Below are positions 1-8,030 of a stretch of 21,649 nt of DNA, one piece after another. Every line of letters starts with the position of its first letter. Position 1 is the first letter of the stretch. The stretch is from JANXQG01 sp037147235 (lineage in GTDB: Bacteria; Planctomycetota; Planctomycetia; Pirellulales; Thermoguttaceae), in the NCBI GenBank assembly GCA_037147235.1, contig JBAWVO010000089.1, positions 1 through 21,649 of the forward strand, read 5' to 3'. The notes under the pieces are model-generated. The model saw nothing but the letters and a program-made list of their open reading frames with translations, was not told the DNA's origin and ran no database searches. Made by a program: the position numbers and the translations under genes.

Positions 1-1
1 G

Positions 2-3000
2 ACATCCATTTTACACCTTAACCGTGCGCCCAGTTTTCCGGGTCCCGCGCAGACAGCGAAGACTCTGACGCTGGCGAATAACAGCAGCCGCACAGGGACT
101 TGTAACCTCAATGGCGGCACATTACAGGCTGAGACCATCAGGCGAGCCCTCGGTATCGCCAATTTTAATTGGAACGACGGAACAATCCAAAACTACGATT
201 CCGCCACCAATTTAACCATTCTCAGCGGTCTGACACTGAAACTTGCTGCGACCGGCACGCACGCCTTCAACATCGATCTCAACCGCACCGGAACCGTCGG
301 AGCGATTTTGAGCGACGCCACCACCAATGGGACGCTCACCAAGACCGGTGCGGGAACGCTCATCCTCCAGAGTGCGAATACCTATAGCGGTACGACCAGC
401 GTCACCGGTGGCCAGTTCGTGCTGGCCAACGCTACGGGGTCGGCTACCGGCACCGGTCCGGTCTTTGTTAACGGCGGCGTGCTCTCAGGTACCGGCACGG
501 CCAGCGGCAATGTGTCGATCAATGTTGGCGGCACTTTGTCTCCCGGCAATTCCATTGGCACGATGGGCATCACCGGCAGTCTGAATCTTGGCGGTACGAA
601 CGATTTTCAGATCGACGTTACCTCGCTCAGCAACGACAAGGTCGTTGGCATCAAGTACCTGACTTATGGCGGCACGCTGAAGATCAGCAATTCCAGCGGC
701 AGTTATGCTGCCGGTCAAAATTGGGACTTATTCGACTTCAGCAGCGGCAGCCAGTCAGGCCAATTCCTCAACAATGGCGTCTTCAATACGACCGGCGATG
801 GCACCAACCTACCGCTCCTCACTGGCTTGAAGTGGATGTTCGACTATCCTAACGGCGTACTCTCCATCGCCAGTACCCTTGGAGACAATGACTCGATCCT
901 GACCTTCGGCTCGAACAGTGCTTCCTTTGGTCGGATCTTGGTAGGCACCTCCACGGCGTCGGTATCGCTGACGCTCAACAAAACAGGCACGTTTGCCGGC
1001 AGCTATTCAGGCAGCAACAGCAACAACGGCATCAATGGCCCAGCCAGCGGAACGGCCAACGTCGCGAGCAATCCGGTGAGTGCTTCCCTGGTAAATAATG
1101 CCAACGGAACCAGTGCGGCCGGTGCCAAGACGTTCAACTACACGATTGCCAACACCGCCAACACGGCCGACACGGGCGGAATCAAGTCGGTAACCATCAC
1201 CGGGAATGTTTTATCGCTCCGTTCGGTCACCGGCACGGTCGATCTTGGCGTGGTTCACACGGGCACGAGTTTGAGCAGTCTGACCAAGACGGGAACTTTC
1301 ACGAGCGGTGGCAGCCATACTGACACGACCGACGTGCTGGTGGACGGCTCACTGAGCTTTACCGGCACCAGCAACTCCCAGACGAAGAGCCTGTCGGGCG
1401 GTGCTGGAACGGTGGCCGCCAGCGGCACGTTCTATAGTGCCCCGATGGTTACCGCGGAATCCGCTCTTGGCGACAAGTACGACAACGTGGCGGTGGGCTA
1501 TACGGCCCAAGTGACGAGCGGCATCGCGGTCTGGACGAGTACCGCGAGCGGATCGTGGGGAACCCATGCCGGTTGGACCGACAGCGGCGGCACGACCCAC
1601 GCTGCCCCCGGCACCTTTGCTGGCTTTGCAAATACCGATACGGCAACCTTCAACGGCTCTGGTTCGGTTACCGCAATCGACCTGACCGGAACCAGCCCGA
1701 GTCTCAATGCCCTGAGCTTCAGTAACTCCAGCTACACGCTCTCCGGTAGTAGCCTGACGCTCAACAGCAGCGATGGCACGGCGACTCTCACCGTCAGCAG
1801 CGGGACGCAAACGATCAACATGCCAACAACGCTTGCCAGCAACACCAACTTCGCGATCAACGGCGGAGCTTTGCTATTGAACTCAACGATCAGCGGATCG
1901 GGTGGGTTTACCAAGAGCGGGGCAGGTCGGTTGACGTTGCCTGAAGCCAATACGCTAAGTTCGACGGGTTCTATTGCGATTGCCCAAGGCACGTTGGCCG
2001 CTCCGTTTGGTGTTTCACACAGTGGCGGCGGCATTACGCTGGCTACCGGCGGAACCTTGGAGGCGGGCGTAAGTGTCAAGCGGGCCGTAACTGGAACTGG
2101 AACCGTAACCGCAACGGATGATCTTACCATTGGCAGTTCATCACAATCTGGCCAATTCAATCAGGGCGGTGCCCCAGGCGTCGGCGGAACGCTTAACATC
2201 GGCAGCAATGCCTTGGTTATTCTCGCCAAAGATACAGCAATCCTAGGCAGCCAGACAAACCTCGATGAAGGCGGCAGCTTGATAACCCTGCACGGGGCAC
2301 AACTCGGCAACGCCAAGACAGTGGACGAGACCAAAGTCCTCACGGCCACTGGCAATGCCATGTTCGACAGCGATTTCGTCAATAACGGCATCGTTCATGG
2401 CCCGATTGGTGGGGGAGAGAAACTCACGTTCACTCAATTCGTCACGGGGGGCGGTACACTGACGGGCAACATCGAATTTAAGGGCACCTATAGCCCCGGC
2501 AACAGTCCGGCTATTGTTTCTGTCGGGAATGTTCTCCTCGATCCTACCAGTGTCCTTATCATGGAGTTTGCTGGAGACACGTTAGGCATGTACGATCAGC
2601 TCGACATATACGGGGTAGCCGCACTCAATGGAACGCTGGACTTGGATCTCCTGTATGGCTTCACGCCGTCAGCAGACCAGCATTTTGACATCTTCGACGG
2701 CAAGACGACCGGTGAATTTGCACGGATCATTTTGCCTGAGCTAAGCAGCGGCCTGAGCTGGAACACCAGCAACTTGTATTCGACTGGCGTTATCAGTATC
2801 AGCGGCGTACCGGAGCCTTCTGCATTGGCCCTCCTCTGCGGCGGGTGTTTAGGGCTGCTGGGTTATCGTTGGCGGCGGCGGAGGGAAAAGCGTTCTTTGT
2901 CACTTGCTGGAGAAACAACCCTTTCCGGCCAAGGTGAAATCGATTTACAGGAGGACGGCCCAGACATCTTGTCCATGCCCTCTCGATGGCCAGAACCGGA

Positions 3001-3016
3001 ACGGCGGGCTGCTTGA
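2..3016 (+). CDS. Large PEP-CTERM surface protein with autotransporter-associated beta-strand repeats (5' partial)
   Basis: The reading frame is open from base 2, so the true start lies before the window; 1004 residues are visible. The composition is Gly/Ser/Thr/Asn-rich with no enzymatic motif. Two segments match the autotransporter-associated beta-strand repeat (TIGR02601-like): LTKTGAGTLILQSANTYSG near residue 112 and FTKSGAGRLTLPEANTLSS near residue 640. These predict a beta-helical exported or cell-surface protein. A PEP-CTERM sorting signal sits at about residues 936-964: VPEP, a hydrophobic segment with GGC, then WRRRREKR. In PEP-CTERM proteins this is recognised by an exosortase, with attachment or release at the envelope. 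Unusually, 40 further residues follow the basic cluster (2894-3013) before the TGA, whereas the signal is normally terminal. An internal TTG at 308 could be mistaken for a start, but coding character continues upstream. Family assignment is firm; substrate and role are unknown. Confidence 0.9.
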   Translation, partial: TSILHLNRAPSFPGPAQTAKTLTLANNSSRTGTCNLNGGTLQAETIRRALGIANFNWNDGTIQNYDSATNLTILSGLTLKLAATGTHAFNIDLNRTGTVGAILSDATTNGTLTKTGAGTLILQSANTYSGTTSVTGGQFVLANATGSATGTGPVFVNGGVLSGTGTASGNVSINVGGTLSPGNSIGTMGITGSLNLGGTNDFQIDVTSLSNDKVVGIKYLTYGGTLKISNSSGSYAAGQNWDLFDFSSGSQSGQFLNNGVFNTTGDGTNLPLLTGLKWMFDYPNGVLSIASTLGDNDSILTFGSNSASFGRILVGTSTASVSLTLNKTGTFAGSYSGSNSNNGINGPASGTANVASNPVSASLVNNANGTSAAGAKTFNYTIANTANTADTGGIKSVTITGNVLSLRSVTGTVDLGVVHTGTSLSSLTKTGTFTSGGSHTDTTDVLVDGSLSFTGTSNSQTKSLSGGAGTVAASGTFYSAPMVTAESALGDKYDNVAVGYTAQVTSGIAVWTSTASGSWGTHAGWTDSGGTTHAAPGTFAGFANTDTATFNGSGSVTAIDLTGTSPSLNALSFSNSSYTLSGSSLTLNSSDGTATLTVSSGTQTINMPTTLASNTNFAINGGALLLNSTISGSGGFTKSGAGRLTLPEANTLSSTGSIAIAQGTLAAPFGVSHSGGGITLATGGTLEAGVSVKRAVTGTGTVTATDDLTIGSSSQSGQFNQGGAPGVGGTLNIGSNALVILAKDTAILGSQTNLDEGGSLITLHGAQLGNAKTVDETKVLTATGNAMFDSDFVNNGIVHGPIGGGEKLTFTQFVTGGGTLTGNIEFKGTYSPGNSPAIVSVGNVLLDPTSVLIMEFAGDTLGMYDQLDIYGVAALNGTLDLDLLYGFTPSADQHFDIFDGKTTGEFARIILPELSSGLSWNTSNLYSTGVISISGVPEPSALALLCGGCLGLLGYRWRRRREKRSLSLAGETTLSGQGEIDLQEDGPDILSMPSRWPEPERRAA

Positions 3017-3022
3017 TCTAGC

Positions 3023-3166
3023 ATGTCGAGCAGCGTTGCGGCGGTGAAGATATCCGAGAAGAACCAAGTGAAGTATAATACACGGGACGAGGCGATCCAG
3101 GCAGGGAAGAAACCTTGCCACGATTGTAACCCACAGTGCTCGCGGTATCCATTTTGCAGCCAATAA
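3023..3166 (+). pseudogene. Truncated Ada-type zinc-binding domain ORF (copy 1)
   Basis: This 47-residue ORF starts at an ATG seven bases after the surface-protein stop, in the same frame. Residues 9-37 (KISEKN, then DEAIQAGKKPCHDCNP) closely match the C-terminal half of the ORF at 3617-3820. Both resemble the small Ada-like metal-binding domain (VFHK...C...EEA..AG..PC..C). This copy lacks the N-terminal half with the VFHK segment, so only CHDC and two later Cys remain. It is probably a decayed duplicate. It could still be translated, but I see no Shine-Dalgarno sequence. It lies 15 bp upstream of the 78-aa ORF, echoing how copy 2 precedes the 287-aa gene. Confidence 0.5.
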
Positions 3167-3181
3167 TCGAGGAAGTACGAC

Positions 3182-3418
3182 ATGCCTAAAGAGAGCCACA
3201 CTTACCAGTTCACCGTTGACGTGGGCGGCAAAGAGTATGACTGTAGGCGAGTCGTCACCGGCACGCAAGTGTTGTACCAGTCCATTGTTGTGGAAGGGAT
3301 CGACAGCGAGCCCGACACGGCGCGCTACGGGCCGAAGCAGCCGAGGATGGAAAGAATGGCGAAGCAGATCGCCATCGACCTGATCTGCAAGCACCTCAGT
3401 AAAAAATCAAACAGCTAA
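3182..3418 (+). CDS. Small hypothetical protein (78 aa)
   Basis: The start at 3182 has a GAGGA purine run about nine bases upstream, and the frame has normal amino-acid composition, so it looks like a real small gene. The product begins MPKESHTYQF and is soluble and mixed-charge. It has one Cys (CRR) near residue 21 and a basic C-terminus (CKHLSKKSNS). No signal peptide, membrane segment or known motif is visible. It follows copy 1 of the Ada-like ORF by 15 bp and may be co-transcribed with it. I do not recognise the family and assign no function. The 198 bp that follow (3419-3616) show no further gene. Confidence 0.6.
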   Translation: MPKESHTYQFTVDVGGKEYDCRRVVTGTQVLYQSIVVEGIDSEPDTARYGPKQPRMERMAKQIAIDLICKHLSKKSNS

Positions 3419-3616
3419 CGCAACGCTGCTTGGGCGGTTCTTGGGTGCGGACGCGAACCAGTCGGCAAGTAAATGAGTCCTTGAAGGTGAATCGACGAAA
3501 GTGCGATTGTCTGTAGGTGTGCTACAGGCGGAGAATTCTTATGACATCACCTTATCCGCTACCAGCAGTCACCTAGACAGGCCCTCGCGCGGGGGGTACA
3601 TTCAGAGCGTATTGTC

Positions 3617-3820
3617 TTGGTGACCCCATCCGAGGGCTACTTGGCATCCAAGAATTCAGCCGTCTTCCACAAGGTGGGCTTCAAAGGGGCGTGCAAGATT
3701 GCGGAGAAGAATCTGGTGCGGTATAATAGTTGGGACGAGGCGATCCAGGCGGGCAAGAAGCCCTGCCACGAGTGCAATCCGTCATCTCCGAACGGAGTTA
3801 ACGTCTATGGCTTTCAATGA
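3617..3820 (+). CDS. Small Ada-type zinc-binding domain protein (copy 2)
   Basis: A 67-residue ORF with TTG at 3617; GTG at 3620 is an equally possible start, and neither has a good ribosome site. The pattern LASKNSAVFHK (9-19), ACKIAEKN (25-32), DEAIQAGKKPCHEC (40-53) follows the small metal-binding domain also found in Ada-like and nuclease-associated proteins. Candidate ligands are H18, C26, C50 and C53. The family often appears as a short DNA- or metal-binding appendage, so on its own it may be an accessory subunit. Its last 14 bp overlap the start of the 287-aa gene, which suggests translational coupling. It may also be the remnant of a larger protein, since the frame stays open for about 70 bp upstream. 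Confidence 0.55.
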   Translation: MVTPSEGYLASKNSAVFHKVGFKGACKIAEKNLVRYNSWDEAIQAGKKPCHECNPSSPNGVNVYGFQ

Positions 3821-4670
3821 GTTGAACCAAGAAGTACCGCCAGAAGTAGTCGAAAAGGCACGAGAACTGGGCTGTAAGGGCGAAGTATCCTTTGTCTATC
3901 GGGATGGCGAGTACGGCCCCGGTAAGCCAGCCGCGAGCATTGGCCCAAGCAAGAAAGCCTCGCGGTTCCGCAGCCCGAATTACGAGCTTTGGAAAGTTCC
4001 GCTTGTACTAGGGTGGATCGCCTTTGAACAACCGGGGTTGCCGCCCGCGTTTCAATATGATCCGAGTACCGATAATTGGGTCGCGGAAGCCATCCCTCTT
4101 GTCGAGGCCAGCATCAATGACATCGTAAGAGACTTTCTCCGGCACCCTTACTTGCATCGCGTGGAACACTCGATGCATGCTCATCTCATCAACTCATTGT
4201 CCGTGCAACCCCATTTTTCAGGCCAGCACCGAATTGGCTCAACCGGCGAAGTTACGCAGTTGATCCACAAGGAGTGGCCTGAGACAACGGTTCGCGAGGA
4301 GAAGGATGGCCGTGGCAATTTCGACATTGCTATTCTCTCTCCCGCACTCTTGGCACAATGCAACCGACTTCGCCATTTCGCGGACGGCTGGCTGCCCGTG
4401 CCGATTGTGATTGAGATGGGGCTCAACTACAGTTTGGAACATTACGAACAGGATCGCAGCAAACTAGTCAACAGCAGTGTACACCGTGGTTACCTGATTC
4501 ATCTCTTGCGAGAGTACCCTGACGACATTCGCGAGAAGGCCAGCATCGAATTTCGCGAGAACGATCCGCAAATTCAGACGGCCTATGGTCGCGTTCGAGG
4601 TGTTCATCAACAGATCAAACTGCTGTCAGACCCTGAGATCACATCTTTCCAGGACGCGCCTCAGTCCTAG
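3807..4670 (+). CDS. Hypothetical protein with PD-(D/E)xK-like pattern (287 aa)
   Basis: I chose the ATG at 3807 because a GGAG lies nine bases upstream and the start overlaps the end of the zinc-binding ORF; the frame extends upstream to 3699 but that part is the shadow of the overlapping gene. The 287-residue product is soluble. Residues 117-124 (HRVEHSMH), 171-177 (NFDIAIL) and 199-205 (PIVIEMG) give the spacing E120...D173...E203 typical of the PD-(D/E)xK nuclease fold. The usual Lys of the ExK step is Gly205, so the site is degenerate or the Lys has migrated. Pairing with an Ada-type domain fits a DNA-related role. The nuclease call is inference only; otherwise it is unknown. Confidence 0.7.
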   Translation: MAFNELNQEVPPEVVEKARELGCKGEVSFVYRDGEYGPGKPAASIGPSKKASRFRSPNYELWKVPLVLGWIAFEQPGLPPAFQYDPSTDNWVAEAIPLVEASINDIVRDFLRHPYLHRVEHSMHAHLINSLSVQPHFSGQHRIGSTGEVTQLIHKEWPETTVREEKDGRGNFDIAILSPALLAQCNRLRHFADGWLPVPIVIEMGLNYSLEHYEQDRSKLVNSSVHRGYLIHLLREYPDDIREKASIEFRENDPQIQTAYGRVRGVHQQIKLLSDPEITSFQDAPQS

Positions 4671-4809
4671 GCGGCTACAGTAGAACCAGCCCGCGGTGAC
4701 TCTGCGTAATATCAAGACCTATTCTTGGCCGGGTCCAGTCGTGCCAAGAAGGATAGGAAAATTGATTTTCTGAAGCTCTGATTCTAGTCAGTGCATATTG
4801 GTAAGACAA

Positions 4810-4861
4810 GGGGGGCCATGCGGGGAGTGCGGCAATTGCCGCACTCCCCGCATGGCCCCCC
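4810..4861. repeat. Perfect 52-bp palindrome with no loop
   Basis: Two 26-base arms are exactly complementary around a GGCAA/TTGCC centre. The arms begin GGGGGGCCATGCGGGGAGTG on the plus strand. It lies 140 bp past the stop of the 287-aa gene and converges with the small minus-strand ORF at 5001-5186, so a bidirectional transcription terminator is one reading. No T-run follows on either strand, and a loop-free GC stem of this length is unusual; a REP-like or transposon-derived element is the alternative. The rest of 4671-5000 shows no convincing gene or RNA. Confidence 0.85.
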
Positions 4862-5000
4862 ACCGCTCCACGGTTGAAGTCTCTTGAGCGAAGATTCCTG
4901 CCGGTCACACTTCATTCTGGTGGAGAAATTATGGCTCGTCTGGGGGTGTCTCGCACAGTATGCGCGTACCGTCCCCTGGCCGACTGGTCATCGGTGAGAA

Positions 5001-5186
5001 TTAGAAGGTTGCCTCGAAGATGTCGATATCCACGTAGGTTAGCTCTGGAGGCTCGTCGTCCGGGGCGTGGACCCAACCGATCCCGGCAAATGGTGCTCGT
5101 GGCGTCGAGGGTTGCCACAGGCCGCCGCTGAGAATCGCCAAAAACGCACTGATAGCAATGATTGCACACGGCGCGAGGGTATCCAT
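5001..5186 (-). CDS. Possible small exported or membrane protein (61 aa)
   Basis: The ORF begins MDTLAPCAIIAISAFLAILS, a hydrophobic N-terminal segment consistent with a signal anchor. A Pro-rich stretch follows, then an acidic tail (PDDEPPELTYVDIDIFEATF). The composition is far more protein-like than the Arg-rich frames on the opposite strand. No clear Shine-Dalgarno sequence precedes the ATG. No family is recognised. It is convergent with the 287-aa gene across the 52-bp palindrome. The call rests on composition only. Confidence 0.4.
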   Translation of the reverse strand: MDTLAPCAIIAISAFLAILSGGLWQPSTPRAPFAGIGWVHAPDDEPPELTYVDIDIFEATF

Positions 5187-5374
5187 GAGGGACGGGTTGG
5201 CGGATGATCTTGGTGGTTCGCTACGTTATCCACAACTATCCGTGTAGTGCCACAGTAAAGAGGCGGTCCGAGGCCACTATAAAAGATGGACAGTGGAAGG
5301 CGCGGTGGCCGCGACGGACGCAAGGCCGCGACCAAAAGCCCCGTCATCGGAGAGCAACCGAAAACCCGGGCCTG

Positions 5375-6028
5375 TCAAACGGCCAGATCAACGCCCACCC
5401 GCTCGGCGATCATCGCGACCAGCCTGGAGTTCGCAGAGTGCCAGTCGGTGTGCCGCAGGAGTTCGATGCCCTGCGGTATGATGGCCTGCAAGAGCCGAAG
5501 TGCTTCTTCTATCTGGTCTGCATCGACGAGACCGTCGCGGATTCTCCATTCAGCACGATGCCAGACCATGCCCTCGGCGTCGTCGTAGCAGGCACCGGTC
5601 TCGCGGAACATCACTGCCCTTAGAAGGTCGTGCAGCAGCACACCCAGAGTACACTCTGCTTCACCATGATGAAGCATAGCCGCAAGCTGTTGGAGATTGC
5701 GAATCAAGATATACTGACGGGCGGCGCGACAAGGCAACGGCACATCGGGGGCCAGCAAGCTGTTGAAGTCGTCGCGATGCAGGAGCCAGTGGCCGTCGAT
5801 TTTGGTCGACTGGAACCAGCCTTCGCGGCAGAGCTTCTGGAGCAATCGAATAGGCAGGCCAGAGAAACTGGCGGTGGCGCTGAGGTTGTAGCGGTAGGGA
5901 GCGGCGGCAGGCCAGGCTCGGGCTTCGTGTCGGTGGACGGCATCGACAACCTGGTCGAAGAAGAGATCGACGGGGAGGCGGGCGGGTGCAGCGGGAGCCG
6001 GCTGCTCGGTTGGTATGGGGTCGGACAT
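5375..6028 (-). CDS. Excisionase-like HTH hypothetical protein (217 aa)
   Basis: An ATG at 6028 is preceded by AGG about nine bases upstream. The N-terminus is Pro/Ala-rich (2-18). Residues about 50-92 (ATASFSGLPIRLLQKLCREG, then a short WLLHRDDF strand) resemble the winged helix of MerR/excisionase-type (HTH_17) DNA-binding domains. The remaining ~120 residues are helical and rich in His, Leu and Glu, with no motif I can name. A DNA-binding regulatory role is inferred from the first domain alone. It is a single minus-strand gene; the nearest neighbour upstream is the FGE-domain PEP-CTERM gene, about 300 bp away. A 7-bp inverted repeat lies just upstream of its start. Confidence 0.75.
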   Translation of the reverse strand: MSDPIPTEQPAPAAPARLPVDLFFDQVVDAVHRHEARAWPAAAPYRYNLSATASFSGLPIRLLQKLCREGWFQSTKIDGHWLLHRDDFNSLLAPDVPLPCRAARQYILIRNLQQLAAMLHHGEAECTLGVLLHDLLRAVMFRETGACYDDAEGMVWHRAEWRIRDGLVDADQIEEALRLLQAIIPQGIELLRHTDWHSANSRLVAMIAERVGVDLAV

Positions 6029-6052
6029 CGTGATGGCCTATGTAAAAGGATG

Positions 6053-6072
6053 CGACGACTGAAGCGTCGTCG
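6053..6072. promoter_or_regulatory. Inverted repeat upstream of the 217-aa gene
   Basis: CGACGAC and GTCGTCG are separated by six bases, 25 bp upstream of the minus-strand start at 6028. The position suits an operator or 5' leader hairpin. With only 7-bp arms in GC-rich DNA it could be chance. Confidence 0.25.
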
Positions 6073-6272
6073 TTACAGTCACGATAGCGCAGGTGCCCGA
6101 ATAGCGCAAGCCCAGAATCGAAGAAAAGCGATGATGCTGGTCACCTGAGGGCCCGGTGCTCACGCGCAAGGACAGAAGGGGCACGCGTGTGGAACGCATT
6201 CGGTTCGCGTGGAACCGCGGAAATATCGAAGCCGTAAGGTAGGTTGCGGACTGATAGGCCGCAGTAAACGAG

Positions 6273-6299
6273 AACGGGCCACCGCATTGGTGGCCCGTT
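6273..6299 (-). terminator. Hairpin after the FGE-domain gene
   Basis: AACGGGCCACC and GGTGGCCCGTT form a perfect 11-bp stem around a 5-base loop. It lies about 27 bp beyond the stop of the minus-strand gene at 6326. On the minus strand the stem is followed by CTCGTTT, a weak U-tract. A rho-independent terminator for that gene is the simplest reading. Confidence 0.6.
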
Positions 6300-6325
6300 G
6301 TGATTGTGGCTGTGTGTTGTTGGGC

Positions 6326-7378
6326 TTAGGTCATTTTCCTCTTCCGCCAGAAAATCAAACCGGCAACGACACCGCACACCAACAAGGTGATGCTGCCGGG
6401 CTCAGGAACACTTGCCACACGGAACCCGACAGTGCTGCCCTCGGACGTCGGACCGGAGTAGTAGCCGAGGCGGTAGGACGCGGCCAATTCGGTGGAATTG
6501 TTGTACCAACCGCCGCCCCGCAGACCACCCCACGTACCGAAAACGGCTTCGTTCCACTCAAAGACGTTACCCCCCTGATCGAAGGTTCCATAGGGGCTGT
6601 CGGAGTTCTCAAACTCCCCAACCACGGTCAGGTAAGGGCTGGTGGTCGTGTATCCAGCTTCGTTGAAGTTGGCGTTGTTGCCCGGGTCGGGCGTCAACAG
6701 ATCATTGCTAGGCATGCTGTCGCTGCCGGTCGGATAGTCCCAGTAGCCAGCGCCGCCTGGCTTGTTGGGATCGTAGTACGCCGCCTTGTACCACTCGTTC
6801 TCGCTGGGCAGCACCCAATGCTTGTGTGCGTTGTCCCAACTCGCTCGGGCCGCCGCATCGGGGATCGTCACCGTGCCGAAGTTGATGCCACCGCCGGTGA
6901 TCGTATACGTGCCGCTTTCCGTACTGCCTGTGCCCTGACCATTTTGAAGCCAGTTGATGAACCGCAGCGAATCATACCAGCAGACATAAACCACCGGCTT
7001 GTTTTCGTAGCCCGATTTCAGGGAGTAGACATAGCTTCCCGAACTGCCCGTGCGGTTGATCCCACCGTAGACTTGGCTCCCCATGTAGGTGCTGTACAGA
7101 CCATACGGATCACTTGCAGACGCCTTGGCGTTGAGAAACTGGCAGTACTGGGCATTGGTCACTTCGTACTTGCCCATTTGATAGGCATAGCCCACCGAGC
7201 CGAAGCCGGTCGTGGAATCTGTCCACATGACGTCAGTGTCCGCTGGGTTGTTGTTGTCAGCCACCCAAACCAACTCGATGCTCGTCTGCCCAGAGGGCAT
7301 GTTGAGCACGTCGGCCCGCACCACACCAGCCGAGGCCAATGCCACGGCGATCATCAAACCAAATGTCAGAGTTCTCAT
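6326..7378 (-). CDS. Formylglycine-generating-enzyme-domain protein with PEP-CTERM tail
   Basis: I chose the ATG at 7378 because GAGGG lies nine bases upstream; a TTG two codons earlier is possible. The 350-residue product has a signal peptide (1-22, ending VVRA). An FGE-sulfatase (SUMF1-like, C-type-lectin-like) domain follows: MGKYEVTNAQYCQFLN near 68-83, WYKAAYYDP mid-protein, and GGNVFEWNE then LRGGGWYNN late. It closes with GFRVAS. A PEP-CTERM signal (VPEPGSITLLVCG, then WRKRK) ends the protein at 324-350. The paired active-site cysteines of true FGE near the C-terminal YR motif are absent (ASYRLGYYSG). It is therefore probably a surface-exposed structural or binding version rather than a sulfatase-activating enzyme. 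Confidence 0.92.
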   Translation of the reverse strand: MRTLTFGLMIAVALASAGVVRADVLNMPSGQTSIELVWVADNNNPADTDVMWTDSTTGFGSVGYAYQMGKYEVTNAQYCQFLNAKASASDPYGLYSTYMGSQVYGGINRTGSSGSYVYSLKSGYENKPVVYVCWYDSLRFINWLQNGQGTGSTESGTYTITGGGINFGTVTIPDAAARASWDNAHKHWVLPSENEWYKAAYYDPNKPGGAGYWDYPTGSDSMPSNDLLTPDPGNNANFNEAGYTTTSPYLTVVGEFENSDSPYGTFDQGGNVFEWNEAVFGTWGGLRGGGWYNNSTELAASYRLGYYSGPTSEGSTVGFRVASVPEPGSITLLVCGVVAGLIFWRKRKMT

Positions 7379-7482
7379 TGCCAATATCCCTCGCTGGAAA
7401 GTACCGAAACAATGGCATCAAAGCAGGGAAGATGCCAAACTTAGTGCAGTAGAGCCTATCTCTACAAATTCGGAAATAGGGT

Positions 7483-7502
7483 TGTCACCTTAATAGGTGA
7501 CA
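7483..7502. promoter_or_regulatory. Operator-like inverted repeat
   Basis: TGTCACC and GGTGACA form a perfect 7-bp inverted repeat around TTAATA. It lies about 105 bp upstream of the FGE-domain gene and just beyond the end of the LuxR-type gene. The geometry suits a dimeric regulator site. No matching second copy was noticed in the window. Confidence 0.35.
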
Positions 7503-7588
7503 GCCGGCGGGGGGGGAAGCCCAAGAAAAGCCTTGAAGGCGGCCGGCAAGGCGCTCAAACCAGAAAAAAAAACGCCGGACGACGAGTA

Positions 7589-7924
7589 TCAGGCGGCTTT
7601 TCGAGGACCGTGGTGCAGCCGCACAGTCGGCTGGGGCTGCTCGGCTTCCTGCGAGTCGGCCAAGTGTTCACGGACGATCTGCAGGACCAATCCCACGCGG
7701 CTGGTCACACCCAGCTTCAGATAGAGCCGCTTCAATTGGGTGTGAATCGTGTTCACCGTGACTTCAAGTTCCCGAGCAATAGCACGTCCTCCTAAGTCTT
7801 CAAAGACAAGCCGCACGATATCGAGTTCGCGTCGCGTGAGTTCTATGCGCGCCGCGATCCAAAGCCACTGGCTGTTGCTGAAAAGCGGTGCAGAACGTCG
7901 GCATTCCATCTTGAAGGCGATCAT
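7589..7924 (-). CDS. Small LuxR-type HTH transcriptional regulator
   Basis: The core is a LuxR/GerE helix-turn-helix: LTRRELDIVRLVFEDLGGRA, then IARELEVTVNTIHTQLKRLY and KLGVTSR. No receiver or ligand-binding domain is present, so this is a free-standing HTH protein, a form I associate with planctomycetes. The start is uncertain: I prefer ATG 7924 (GAGGA upstream, giving MIAFKMECRR), but in-frame ATGs at 7960 and 8002 are possible. The product is a cytoplasmic DNA-binding protein; its target is unknown. It precedes the FGE-domain gene on the same strand with about 210 bp between them, so it could regulate it through the inverted repeat at 7483. Confidence 0.8.
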   Translation of the reverse strand: MIAFKMECRRSAPLFSNSQWLWIAARIELTRRELDIVRLVFEDLGGRAIARELEVTVNTIHTQLKRLYLKLGVTSRVGLVLQIVREHLADSQEAEQPQPTVRLHHGPRKAA

Positions 7925-8030
7925 GGCAGTCTTTGATCCTCGTAGGCAAGGTACATCCATATTACCCTGCCGCCGCGACGCTTGCAACACAGTGCCCCTC
8001 ATGTATGTGGTGCTGAGGTCGCCTGAACAT

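Noticed and set aside
308..3016. Start of the surface-protein gene at the TTG at 308
   Set aside because: The same frame is open back to base 2 with the same Gly/Thr/Asn-rich coding character, so the gene is 5' truncated by the window.
4874..5131. 85-aa plus-strand ORF with a fair ribosome site before an internal ATG at 4931
   Set aside because: Very Arg-rich composition typical of a wrong frame; the opposite-strand 61-aa ORF looks more protein-like.
6209..7444. 411-aa plus-strand ORF
   Set aside because: It is antisense to the clear FGE-domain PEP-CTERM gene and has Arg/Val/His-rich shadow composition with no motif.
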